Shown here: piece by piece, positions 33,483 to 42,400 of the stretch
Layout of the letters: the number at the start of each line of letters is the position of its first letter
How positions within the stretch are numbered: the first letter of the stretch is position 1
From: Lachnospiraceae bacterium
Lineage (GTDB): Bacteria > Bacillota > Clostridia > Lachnospirales > Lachnospiraceae
DNA length: 64,000 nt
Assembly: GCA_014799465.1 (NCBI GenBank)
Contig: JAAVHZ010000068.1
Location: 62,001-126,000, forward strand
Direction: 5' to 3'
Translations under genes and position numbers: made by a program
The notes under the pieces: model-generated
Databases searched by the model: none
What the model was told of the DNA's origin: nothing
What the model saw: the letters and a program-made list of their open reading frames with translations, nothing else

Positions 33483-34070
33483 ATGAGTGAACTTGCTTTT
33501 AGAATTGCGACAATAGCTATACTTATCATATTTTATTTAGTATATTTTTTAAAAATGGTTTCACAAAGAAAAAAGGGAATAACAACAAATCAGATTGCCA
33601 AAGGTGATAAACCGAAGAAAGTGATGATTATAGAAACAACTATGAAAGCAGCGACATATTTAGTAGTTGCTGCAGAAGCTGTAAGCATATTTTCAGGATG
33701 GTCTTTGCTTCCGGTGAATTTAAGAGTTATGGGCATATTGATTGGAATTGTAGGAGACATAATCTTTGCATTGGCAGTATTTACCATGAGGGATAGCTGG
33801 AGGGCAGGTATTCCTGAAGATGATAAGACATCACTGGTTACGGAAGGGATATTTAAGTATAGCAGGAATCCGGCATTTACCGGATTTGATATAGTATATA
33901 TAGGAATATTGTTGATATATTTTAATATTTTTTTACTGGTATTGAGTATATGGGCGATTGTAATGCTCCATTTACAGATATTGCAGGAGGAACAGTATCT
34001 GATGAAAAGTTTCGGACAAGAATATAGCAGTTATAAAGAGAAAGTTATGAGATATCTTGGCAGGAAATAA
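33483..34070 (+). CDS. ICMT/PEMT-like membrane methyltransferase
   Basis: A 195-residue protein with four or five membrane helices. The C-terminal region has the SAM-binding pattern of isoprenylcysteine carboxyl methyltransferase-like proteins: LVTEGIFKYSRNPAFTG, then LQEEQYLMKSFGQEYSSYKEKVMRY, in part. Bacterial members methylate lipid or unknown substrates. GGAG precedes the ATG. It lies between two small-RNA copies and shows no operon partners. Confidence 0.85.
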   Translation: MSELAFRIATIAILIIFYLVYFLKMVSQRKKGITTNQIAKGDKPKKVMIIETTMKAATYLVVAAEAVSIFSGWSLLPVNLRVMGILIGIVGDIIFALAVFTMRDSWRAGIPEDDKTSLVTEGIFKYSRNPAFTGFDIVYIGILLIYFNIFLLVLSIWAIVMLHLQILQEEQYLMKSFGQEYSSYKEKVMRYLGRK

Positions 34071-34094
34071 GAAAATATATAAGAATTCTGTTTC

Positions 34095-34151
34095 CTGGAT
34101 AGCGGATTGAACAAAGTATTAAAGGATGGTTCACAAAAATATGAAATATAA
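34095..34151 (+). pseudogene. C-terminal remnant of a second ADP-ribosylglycohydrolase
   Basis: The frame reads LDSGLNKVLKDGSQKYEI and stops. This equals the end of the intact gene at 32423-33217 (LDSGINKVLKEFSQKYEI) with four changes. It overlaps the start of the barstar gene. A tandem duplication followed by loss of most of the copy would explain it. Confidence 0.75.
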
Positions 34152-34548
34152 TATTATAATTGACGGAAATAATTTTTCTGATTTAGAAGGATTTTATGAT
34201 GAAATGGAAAAACTTCTTACAAAAGATTTAACATGGAAACCGGGTCGTAATTTAGATGCTTTTAATGATTTGCTCCGTGGTGGATTTGGTGTGCATGAAT
34301 ATGGGGAGAAATTGCATATTACATGGATTCACTTTTCTAAAAGCCGAAAAGATTTTGGATATGAAGAAACAGAAAAATATTATGAAAATATGTTAAAAAG
34401 ATGTCATCCTTCTAACATCAGCCGTGTTGAAAAGAAATTAGAAGAAGTAAGAAGGCATGAAGGTCAAACCTTATTGGATATTATTTTAGGAATTATTACG
34501 GATTCCGGAGATTCAGGTCATTGGTGTGAATTGGAAATAGAGGAATAA
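34141..34548 (+). CDS. Barstar-family ribonuclease inhibitor
   Basis: A 135-residue barstar-like protein from ATG 34141. The key pattern is present: NNFSDLEGFYDEMEKLL, then LTWKPGRNLDAFNDLLRGGFG. Barstar blocks barnase by covering its active site, and bacterial homologues are common immunity proteins for barnase-type polymorphic toxins. No barnase gene is present in the window. The start codon lies within the end of the ADP-ribosylglycohydrolase remnant, so the gene may have been inserted or exposed by deletion. An upstream ribosome binding site (AAAGGATGG) is weak. Confidence 0.85.
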   Translation: MKYNIIIDGNNFSDLEGFYDEMEKLLTKDLTWKPGRNLDAFNDLLRGGFGVHEYGEKLHITWIHFSKSRKDFGYEETEKYYENMLKRCHPSNISRVEKKLEEVRRHEGQTLLDIILGIITDSGDSGHWCELEIEE

Positions 34549-34578
34549 ATATTAAACTGTGTTTTGTGGATTTTAGCA

Positions 34579-34698
34579 TTGTAAATATAATTATTTATGA
34601 TATAATATAGTTATAAAAGGCAATCGCCACAGAGTGGTTGACCAATAGGTAAAAGAAAAGCCTTCCCAGACCGGTCAAAGTACAGGGAAGGTTTTTTG
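34579..34698 (+). ncRNA. Type I antitoxin-like small RNA, copy 2, paired with the intact toxin
   Basis: The promoter is TTGTAA 34579-34584, a 16-base spacer, and TATAAT 34601-34606. The expected transcript runs from about 34613 to the terminator CCTTCCC (34661) / GGGAAGG (34685) with six T. It contains GGCAATCGCCACAGAGTGG and TTGACC at 34619-34643. The toxin gene faces it on the other strand, starting at 34793, and both transcripts would share the terminator. Confidence 0.8.
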
Positions 34699-34703
34699 TT
34701 ATA

Positions 34704-34793
34704 TTAGTGACAAATCAAATAAATGAATGTCAGCATTGCCAAGAGAAACATTCCGAAAGACATAAGGTCTTTAAAATCGAATATATTTTTCAT
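34704..34793 (-). CDS. Holin-like type I toxin, 29 residues
   Basis: On the minus strand GGAGGT at 34801-34806 lies seven bases before ATG 34793. The frame reads MKNIFDFKDLMSFGMFLLAM and then LTFIYLICH, a single hydrophobic helix with a short charged N-terminus. This fits the putative holin-like toxins of Firmicute type I systems, which insert in the membrane when overproduced. It has a good promoter at 34874-34902 and converges with the small RNA at 34579-34698. Too short for automatic gene calling. Its 5' leader repeats the antitoxin's own sequence in inverted orientation on the DNA. Confidence 0.75.
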   Translation of the reverse strand: MKNIFDFKDLMSFGMFLLAMLTFIYLICH

Positions 34794-34823
34794 AAGCATC
34801 ACCTCCATTCAATGTAGAATGAA

Positions 34824-34850
34824 GGTCAACCACCCTGTAACACGATTGCC
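34824..34850. repeat. Inverted repeat partner of the small-RNA 5' region
   Basis: The reverse complement of this segment reads GGCAATCG...ACAGGGTGG and TTGACC, matching 34619-34643 at all but a few positions. It lies in the toxin mRNA leader. A toxin transcript running past the shared terminator would hold the two complementary arms at its two ends. AGCGG / CCGCT at 34851-34868 forms an additional hairpin at the predicted 5' end of the toxin mRNA. Confidence 0.7.
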
Positions 34851-34873
34851 AGCGGCTGTTATACCGCTAAACT

Positions 34874-34902
34874 ATTATACCACAAACAATATGATAATTC
34901 AA
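34874..34902 (-). promoter_or_regulatory. Promoter of the type I toxin
   Basis: On the minus strand TTGAAT (34902-34897) and TATAAT (34879-34874) are separated by 17 bases. Transcription should start near 34867, giving a leader of about 74 bases before the toxin ATG. Confidence 0.75.
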
Positions 34903-34996
34903 TGTCTTTCAATATAAACAGTTCAAATAAAATATGAATTAAATTACTAAAGTAACCATAAATCAGTCATTAAATCACATTTCACAAATTTTAGCA

Positions 34997-35115
34997 TTGA
35001 AAATATAATTATTTATATTATAATACAATTATAAAAGGCAATCGCCGCAGAACGGTTGACCAATAAGAATAGTAGAAACCTTTCCACACTGGTAAAAGTG
35101 CAGAGAGGTTTTTAC
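34997..35115 (+). ncRNA. Type I antitoxin-like small RNA, copy 3
   Basis: TTGAAA 34997-35002, a 16-base spacer and TATAAT 35019-35024 form the promoter. The body has GGCAATCGCCGCAGAACGG and TTGACC, and the terminator AAACCTTTC / GAGAGGTTT with TTT. Opposite it only the last few toxin codons remain (stop at 35120-35122, reading back LICH). The toxin is lost but the RNA unit is kept. Confidence 0.65.
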
Positions 35116-35139
35116 TATATTAGTGACAAATCAAGTCAA

Positions 35140-35262
35140 ATACACCGCAGCAAACTGACGGGGTATCAAATTTGTAACGCAGCAAGCTGTGGGGTATTTG
35201 ACCCTCGCGGCAGTCGCCAAATGTCTGCAAGCAGCCACTTGGCTCGTTGCTCGCAGGAATAA
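35140..35262. repeat. GC-rich intergenic repeat element
   Basis: This stretch is clearly richer in GC than its surroundings. CGCAGCAAACTGACGGGGTAT at 35146-35166 recurs as CGCAGCAAGCTGTGGGGTAT at 35178-35197. CTCGCGGCAGTCGCCAAATG and GCAAGCAGCCACTTGGC follow. The pattern resembles the dispersed GC-rich repeats of clostridial genomes. Bases 35263-35378 hold AAAGGAGGTG and a 22-codon frame from GTG 35269 that I do not recognise. Confidence 0.55.
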
Positions 35263-35378
35263 AAGGAGGTGAAATCAAAAGTCAAAAATATTACTATTAA
35301 ATACGGTTTTCAAACATATTGGGGATATGAGTGAAAGCCTGACAGAAGATTAATACCAAAGAATGTGAGGAATTTACA

Positions 35379-37229
35379 ATGAGGAAAAAGAATTTGAAAA
35401 AGATTACATGTGCAATAATCATAGTTTTTATTTTTTTTATATTAGCGAAATTAACTATAAAGAATCCGGCAGACAATGATTCCTGCTTATTATATTTTTC
35501 TTATGATAATATAATTGTAAGAATTGAAAATGAGATGAAGCCACAAGTATTTACTACAACGGAAGAAGAAAGTAATTCAGAATGGCAGAACCAGATAACT
35601 TCTGTAGCTGAAGATAAAAACACAAAAGATATTTACTATATTGTTGACACACAATATTATAATGGCAGAAAATCATTTCAAACGATATATCATATTGGAA
35701 AAGATGGAAAACAGGAAACAGTTGATGTACTTGACAATGTTCATTCTATTACTATAGATGTATATAATGGCAGGCTTTATACGCTTACCAGAATTTATGA
35801 TATACATGATAATGAAACAAATATAATGTACGAAGAAACCGTTTATGAACAAACTAAAGGTGGTACATACTCTAAAAAGACAAAAAACCAACAGCTTTAT
35901 GATATGTTATGTAATGATGGCGGTTATGAGCCGGTAGGTGCAATACGAAATGGCGGAAGAACCGGTTTGTATACAATTCCATATTGTATACAGAATTTTG
36001 GTAAAATTATGATGTCATGTAAAGAGGAAGACAGCATTGTATTATTTGATAAAGATGGGGAAGAAAAATCAAAGATTGAGCTTAAATATAAACTTTTAGA
36101 TTTGTATGTATATAATAACGATTGCATTATTTATTCCTCCGAGAAAGAAAATAACTGGAAACTAATATATTATGATTTGATTACAAATGAAGAAAAAATT
36201 CTGACTGAAAATAAGAATGCATACTCATGGAAAATATTGGGATATGAGGATGGAAAACTGTATTATGCCGTTACAGAACAGTGGGATTCTGAATCAGATA
36301 CAGAAAATCCGGGTTCTGCATCAGGAAGGAATAAAATCTATGAATATTGTGTAAATAGTGATGAAGAACAACTTATATATAAAGGGGATAAATTACCGGG
36401 CATGGACAATTATTACGAATCGGGAATATCAGGATTTAAAATAAATAGTGGAAAATGCTATTTTCTTGGTACAGATGGAAAAGATATGGCATGGTATATG
36501 ATTAATCTAAATGATAATTCAAAAGAAGTCATACCGCTTGATGTTGTAACAAAGCATTATGAATTTGTGGATTATGGTACGATAAGTTATAAAAGTAATA
36601 AAAAATGCTGCAGCGAATGTGGTTTAGAGTTATTTAGCAGTTATGTGGAGGTTTTTGCATTAGATGAAAGATATGAGGGTGCACAAATTATAAATAAGGA
36701 ATTAATGGCAGAAATGCAGGAAGAATTGAAAAGAGAGCCTGCAACCATAGATCATGAATATCACAAAAAGTATAAGTATTTTGCTTCGGGTAAGTATAAA
36801 AAGAGGATAGAGAATGTACAAAGTATTGGAAAACATTATTTGGAAATAAATTATAGTGGATATTTATATGCGACGGGAATGGTACATGGAGACCCATTTC
36901 GTGAGCATGAAATGTTTGACCTTGAAACAGGAAAAAAAGTTGGCTTTTCTGATTTTTACACAGGGAGTCAGGAGGAATTTAAAAATAAAGTGGCAGAATA
37001 TACCATTAAGGATTGGAAAGAGAATCCGGAAAAGTATTTCTCACAAATTGAGGAAGAATTTTATGAGTCAGTATATAACTATGCCTCATATGATATGCCA
37101 ATGCAGTTTACAAATGAGGGTATTATAGTTGAATATTATCCTTATCATTATGGTCCGTTTTCGTCAGGTATAATCAGTATAAAGATACCTTATGAGGAAT
37201 TTGATGTAGTGCAACACATAAATACTTAA
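35379..37229 (+). CDS. Membrane-anchored protein with a DUF3298-like C-terminus
   Basis: A 616-residue protein with one N-terminal membrane segment at about residues 9-28. The middle 400 residues look like a beta-propeller, with repeats such as VDVLDNVHSITIDVYNGRLYTL and KIYEYCVNSDEEQLIYKG. The last 100 residues match the DUF3298/RsiV-like region: FDLETGKKVGFSDFYTGSQEEF and YPYHYGPFSSGIISIKIPYEEF, in part. RsiV-like domains bind cell-wall hydrolases such as lysozyme in Bacillus anti-sigma factors. An extracellular sensor role is possible but not shown. A single gene, with a weak ribosome binding site. Confidence 0.7.
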   Translation: MRKKNLKKITCAIIIVFIFFILAKLTIKNPADNDSCLLYFSYDNIIVRIENEMKPQVFTTTEEESNSEWQNQITSVAEDKNTKDIYYIVDTQYYNGRKSFQTIYHIGKDGKQETVDVLDNVHSITIDVYNGRLYTLTRIYDIHDNETNIMYEETVYEQTKGGTYSKKTKNQQLYDMLCNDGGYEPVGAIRNGGRTGLYTIPYCIQNFGKIMMSCKEEDSIVLFDKDGEEKSKIELKYKLLDLYVYNNDCIIYSSEKENNWKLIYYDLITNEEKILTENKNAYSWKILGYEDGKLYYAVTEQWDSESDTENPGSASGRNKIYEYCVNSDEEQLIYKGDKLPGMDNYYESGISGFKINSGKCYFLGTDGKDMAWYMINLNDNSKEVIPLDVVTKHYEFVDYGTISYKSNKKCCSECGLELFSSYVEVFALDERYEGAQIINKELMAEMQEELKREPATIDHEYHKKYKYFASGKYKKRIENVQSIGKHYLEINYSGYLYATGMVHGDPFREHEMFDLETGKKVGFSDFYTGSQEEFKNKVAEYTIKDWKENPEKYFSQIEEEFYESVYNYASYDMPMQFTNEGIIVEYYPYHYGPFSSGIISIKIPYEEFDVVQHINT

Positions 37230-37330
37230 ATGTTATGTCTGGTTGTCATATTGTTAATCTTGGTTTGTAGCAATAGATATGGAGATAAATTAAAATATCT
37301 GCTAATAAAATCAAGAAGGAGAAATATTAT

Positions 37331-38209
37331 ATGGAACAGACAGGAAAATTTGTGGGAAAGAAGATAGCAGCATTTATTTTTATTTACATTGTATCAATGG
37401 TATTAGCAGAAGGTGTCATTATAGCACTCCACTATATGATGGGGTATGATGTACTTAATGGGGAAATGATGGATTTGGAACAAATGCAGATATTCAAATA
37501 TTATGGTTATTGTGTTTTTATGATAATTACCATATTGTACTGCACAATGGTAGAGAAACGTTCTTTAAAATCTATGGGTTTCAACAACAGGATTTACGAT
37601 TTTTTAACAGGTGCGGCAGGTGCGGTTTTATTACTTTTTATATCTGTAGGTTTAATTATTTTGACAGGAAGTATTAAATGTAATGGCATAAACATCCGGA
37701 TAAACTATATTCAGATGTTTGTATTTTTTGGAGGATTTATAGTACAGGCAGCGACAGAAGAAGTGATGTGCAGGGGATTTTTAATGACATCACTTATAAA
37801 AAGGGTTTCGCTGCCTGCAGCAATTATTATCAGTGCATCAGTATTTGCGTTTCCTCATATATTTTCAATTTTTTCAGGGGATTTGTGGTGTGGTTTAGTT
37901 GGGATTATTAATTTGTACCTTGTGTCAGCAGTTTTTTCGTTGTTAATGATTAAATTTGGTAGTATTTGGTCTGCCATAGGAATGCACTCACTATGGAATT
38001 TTTTATTGTACAATGTTTTGGGGTTGAATCTTAGCGGAGCAGATGAAAATTTGACATCAGTTTTCAATATGCAGGTAAAAGCAGAAAACTTGTTAAGTGG
38101 TGGGGCATATGGTATTGAAGCAAGTATTTTGACAATGGTGGTTCTGTTTTTAAGCAGTTTGATTTTGTGGTTTAAATACCGGAAAGGAATTTATGATGGA
38201 ATTTCATAA
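37331..38209 (+). CDS. CPBP-family intramembrane metalloprotease
   Basis: A 292-residue polytopic membrane protein with the full CPBP set: EEVMCRG at 143-149, FAFPHIFS with H176, and HSLWNF with H219 and N223. The membrane segments run from 10 to 285. AGGAG lies before the ATG. The end overlaps an XRE regulator gene by 14 bases, so the two are one operon. Pairs of CPBP protease and HTH regulator often accompany bacteriocin immunity or resistance functions, but the target here is unknown. Confidence 0.88.
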   Translation: MEQTGKFVGKKIAAFIFIYIVSMVLAEGVIIALHYMMGYDVLNGEMMDLEQMQIFKYYGYCVFMIITILYCTMVEKRSLKSMGFNNRIYDFLTGAAGAVLLLFISVGLIILTGSIKCNGINIRINYIQMFVFFGGFIVQAATEEVMCRGFLMTSLIKRVSLPAAIIISASVFAFPHIFSIFSGDLWCGLVGIINLYLVSAVFSLLMIKFGSIWSAIGMHSLWNFLLYNVLGLNLSGADENLTSVFNMQVKAENLLSGGAYGIEASILTMVVLFLSSLILWFKYRKGIYDGIS

Positions 38210-38528
38210 AAATTTGTATGAATTGAGAAAACAAAAAGGATTTTCACAGGAGGAACTTGCTGAGAAAATAAATGTATCACGACAGACAATATCAAAATGG
38301 GAAATAGGTTCTTCTACACCTGAAATGGAAAAATTAATTATGCTAAGTGAAGTATTTGAAATTTCATTAGACCAATTAGTGCTTGGAAATGAAACTTTAT
38401 CAGACAGACTTATAATTAAAAAAGGAACTAAGAATACATTTAAAATTTGCATGATAGTATTAAGTGTTGTATTTATAATAGATTTTTTATCTATGGTGAT
38501 ATATTTTATTCTGAATGGAGCACCATAA
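38196..38528 (+). CDS. XRE-family regulator with C-terminal membrane helix
   Basis: A 110-residue protein. Residues 1-62 are a Cro/CI helix-turn-helix: LYELRKQKGFSQEELAEKINVSRQTISKWE, in part. A hydrophobic segment at about 85-108 forms one membrane helix. The layout of a DNA-binding domain tethered to the membrane suggests it senses the envelope, possibly through the CPBP protein encoded just upstream. Two ATG codons stand in tandem at 38193 and 38196. Confidence 0.85.
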   Translation: MEFHKNLYELRKQKGFSQEELAEKINVSRQTISKWEIGSSTPEMEKLIMLSEVFEISLDQLVLGNETLSDRLIIKKGTKNTFKICMIVLSVVFIIDFLSMVIYFILNGAP

Positions 38529-38628
38529 GCATGTGGATTTAATTTGAAAAAATATCATTTTTACTTGTAGAGAATATGGTGAAAATGATATAATTAACCC
38601 ATCTTATACCTAAAGAGGAGGAAAAAGC

Positions 38629-39012
38629 ATGGGTACATTTGACGAATCAAAAAAAACAAAAATAGTAGGATTTGAACTGAAACCGGAAGGAACAGTATTT
38701 ACACTGGAAAATCAGGATGGGCTTTTAGAAGATGTTACGGAAAATGATATTTTGGAATATATAGATATTCTTATAGATGATGAGGAACAATTTGTAACAT
38801 TATGTGCACCGAAGGCAGTCAAAAGCATAAGATATGTGCAGGCAGCAATAACTGATGGAGAAATTGAGGTGCAGATAGGAGTAGAAAAAGAAAAATGTTA
38901 TCTATACTATAAAGAGTGTACTGAAAGTGAGTGTAAGAAACTATTTACAGACTTTTTCCATTCTGAATTTAATCCCATTATGGATGAATATAAACCTGTT
39001 GAATTTTTTTGA
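38629..39012 (+). CDS. Uncharacterised protein, first gene of the DUF4132 cassette
   Basis: A 127-residue acidic protein with no recognised domain. It reads MGTFDESKKTKIVGFELKP and FTLENQDGLLEDVTENDIL, with alternating strands and helices, no signal peptide and no membrane segment. AGAGGAGGAAAA gives a very strong ribosome binding site. A TATAAT-like box at about 38590 may be its promoter. It starts a four-gene series in the same direction that ends at 45483, with gaps of 18-30 bases. Confidence 0.65.
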   Translation: MGTFDESKKTKIVGFELKPEGTVFTLENQDGLLEDVTENDILEYIDILIDDEEQFVTLCAPKAVKSIRYVQAAITDGEIEVQIGVEKEKCYLYYKECTESECKKLFTDFFHSEFNPIMDEYKPVEFF

Positions 39013-39030
39013 TTGGAAAGAGGATGAGCC

Positions 39031-39453
39031 ATGAACATAAAAGTTAATCTGAAACAGTTGGGGAAACGCCGTGATAAAATATCCGGTGAAGATTTTAATA
39101 TAGAAAATAAACCCACAAATGTGCGGGAGTTAATTTGTGAAGTAGTACATACTTGTGTATACTGTTACAATAACAGAGTAGAACAGAAGGATAATGCTGC
39201 GGTTATAGAAGCAGATAAAATAGAAAAAATGGGCGAGCTTGGCAAAATTGCATTTGGAATAAATTACGGGGGACGCAAAGCTGATGAAGAAGAAGCAGTG
39301 CAGACGGCTTTGCAGGCATTTGAAGACGGATTGTTCCGTGTGTTCTTAGGGGATAAGGAACTTACGGAATTATCAGAGAATATAACGATTACAGAAGATG
39401 ACAGCCTGACGTTTATAAGGCTTACCATGCTGTCAGGCAGAATGTACATTTAA
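39031..39453 (+). CDS. Uncharacterised protein, second gene of the DUF4132 cassette
   Basis: A 140-residue protein reading MNIKVNLKQLGKRRDKISGEDF and VRELICEVVHTCVYCYNNRV, later EEEAVQTALQAFEDGLFRVFLGDKEL. The pattern looks like a small globular adaptor and I recall similar proteins next to DUF4132 genes. Gaps are 18 bases on the left and 30 on the right. No catalytic motif can be seen. Confidence 0.65.
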   Translation: MNIKVNLKQLGKRRDKISGEDFNIENKPTNVRELICEVVHTCVYCYNNRVEQKDNAAVIEADKIEKMGELGKIAFGINYGGRKADEEEAVQTALQAFEDGLFRVFLGDKELTELSENITITEDDSLTFIRLTMLSGRMYI

Positions 39454-39483
39454 GATAAATATAGAAGGGAAAGGATAAAACTT

Positions 39484-42400
39484 ATGGCAATTGATTCAAA
39501 AGAGCAGCAGGTACGTGATAATATGGTAAAGGAGTTTTCAAAAGAACTCAAAAGAAAGAATGAACAGATTATAAACGGATTTACCGATGAGCAAAAAAGA
39601 TTTATTTCGGATATAGATTATATTTGGGACTATAAAATAAATTCAGAGCTTGGAAAACAGCTATATAATGGTCTTTGTTCCGGAAAATATAAAAAGCCGT
39701 CAGAATTTTTCAAAGAGGAAGCCGATTTTCTGTTTGATGGATATATTTTGCCAAGATTTAAGGAGTGTTTTCTTTATACGGTGGATAACTGTATAAAATA
39801 TCAGTATTCACGAACATATTACCGCCGTGCATTCAGAACATCAGACTATAGCATACATTATTTTAATATTATTAGATTAATAGACCAATTTCATAAATAT
39901 TTGTGCATAGACAGAGATGTGTGTGATGTGCTTACGCATAACGTTTCTGAGAAGGAAGATGCGTATATTGAGTACATCAAGTATGGGGAATGGAAAAGTA
40001 TTATATTATGCTATGAGCTTGACCATAATAATGAGGAATTGGAAGATATTATAACAGACATTGTTATGGGTGAAGGCGAAGAAGTCTTAGACAATGATAT
40101 TATTATGGGCATTGTGCAAAGCAATAATAAAAAAATGCATAAGCTTTTAGGTAAACTTTTATTGGCAGCACGTTTGCAGGAAGGTCTCAGGCAGGCTATC
40201 TGCGAGGCAGCAGATGAAGGTACGGTTTCCGCTTTTTTGGAAATTTTAAATGTAATTAGTGAAAATAATCTTATCCGTTTTTCTTCTGTAAAGCGTGCAG
40301 TGGGTACATGGATTGGGTTAATTACTTATGAAAGCGGTGATTTGGAAAGAATCAGTGATAAGAGTATTAATCTTATAATTGACTGCCTTAACAGTGAGGC
40401 AGTTCGTGAAGAATACCTTAAGTCTGAAGACAGCATGAAAATCTATATCGCTTTGTGGTCATATGGATTCTATGAGGTTCAGGATGCCATGAAATGTATG
40501 TATGATATAGCAGAGAATGGTACACATCATCAACTTCTTACATCAGGATATTTTCTTAAAAATATTGATAATACAGTATTTTGCCACCGCCTTGCAAAGA
40601 AGATAATAGATATCAGATGCGACGGACATACATCAGATGATGGTGATTGGGAACCGGACGTTCTTGCGGTATGTCTGCCGTATTTTATGTCTGACTGGAG
40701 AACATTTGAAGGCTCCATAAAGCATTATGAAGATAAGGAGGAGGCACAGAAGTTTTATGATATTTTTCTGGAAATGTATAAATATATTCCTAAAAAATCA
40801 TTGGATTTCTCACCATGCATCTTTCCATGGAATGAGGAGTCTTTAAAAAAATCTGATATAGTAATAAGACTTTGCCTGACTGCACATTATTTGGAAGATA
40901 ATGCCAAAAAAGATTTTGTATGCAATCTTATTAAAGACATTGATGCACGTTCAAGGTCAGTGGTTATGGCATATATGTTGGAAAAACCGGAAACACCTGT
41001 TCAGAAGATGGCACTTACCGAGGCATTATGTGACCGTGAATCATATACGAGAGAACGTGCATATAAAATTATAAAAGAGGTTACACTTGAAGAAGAGAAC
41101 TATCTTAAGATAGAAGAAATGCTTAAGTATAAAGCAGCAGATATGAGGGCGCATCTTATAGAACTGCTTTACTGTCAGGAAGATGATATGCTGTATGGCA
41201 CAATAGAAAGACTTATTAATGATAAAAAAGAGGAGAAAAGGACAGCAGCCCTCGACCTCATAATGCAGGTTTCAAAAGATGAAAAACGTAAGTCATTATA
41301 TGAAAAATGTGTGCCATTGGCAGAAAAACTTGGCGATGTTTCTACAAAAGAGAAGATTCTGATAGATAATATATTAGGAAAAACAAAAGCACAAAACAGC
41401 AGTCAGGGTAAGGCTTTATTTACATTAGAAGATAAGTATGTACCTGAAGTTCAGGACAATGATTATACAAGGAAATGTGTAGAATTATTTATGGAATACT
41501 TCCCGGATTCCCGGTTAGGAGAAAAGTTGTATCCGGAAAATGCAGTAAAATCCAAAGGAGATAATCAGTGTGAGACGGCAAGACAGGCATTAGAGGACTG
41601 CCGTATGCTTAGTGAATTTATAGAAAGTCACAAGAATGATGAGTTTGAGAGAACAGATGGCGAAACCAGTGTTGTAGGATGTGCTGTAACTTGGTTTTTG
41701 GTAAGAACGGAAGAGAATGGATATGACATACCTTTGCTGTCTATGTGGAGAGAATGGTATGAGGAAAAGATTGGTTCTGCAAAAAGATTATTACGCATGA
41801 GTATTCTTTTACGCAGTTACCAAAAAACTGACCAATATATTGAAAAGACAGAAAAGTATATTAAAGAATTATATGGAAACGGATTTGAAGTATTTCCTTC
41901 AGTTCAGTATATGGGTCATTTAGATAGGATTGTTAACAGGCTTATGGAGCTGTATATCTGTAAAAGAGAAAAGGAAATGATTGCTTTGGCAGCAGGTATA
42001 TGGTACAAAAAATGTGTTACACAGGAAGATGTTATTGTGGATACAGGCATACTAAGAGAAAGTGTATCCATAGATGATCACAGATTTAGTTATCTGATTT
42101 ATCATGCACAGATTATTATTCTGATGGCAGGACTTAGCTGTCATAACGATGAGTATTTTAAGGAAGTTTTTCCGGTTGCAGAATTAGTAGCACAAAAGAC
42201 ATTTGATAATAATAATTATAAAGAGATTTATCAGCATGTCTATAGAGCTTCATCCGGTTATTACTTCAACTTTGATATAGATTATACCAGATTTTCAAGA
42301 CCTGCCCAGAATGAATTTATCATAGCTGCTTACAAAGGCATAATAACAGAAGAGGAACTGTATTATTTTCTTTTTGATGAAGAAAATATAGGCGATTCTT

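Noticed and set aside
35056-35262. Open frame of 68 codons across small-RNA copy 3 and the GC-rich repeat
   Set aside because: It runs through a promoter-RNA-terminator unit and an intergenic repeat, so the frame is accidental.
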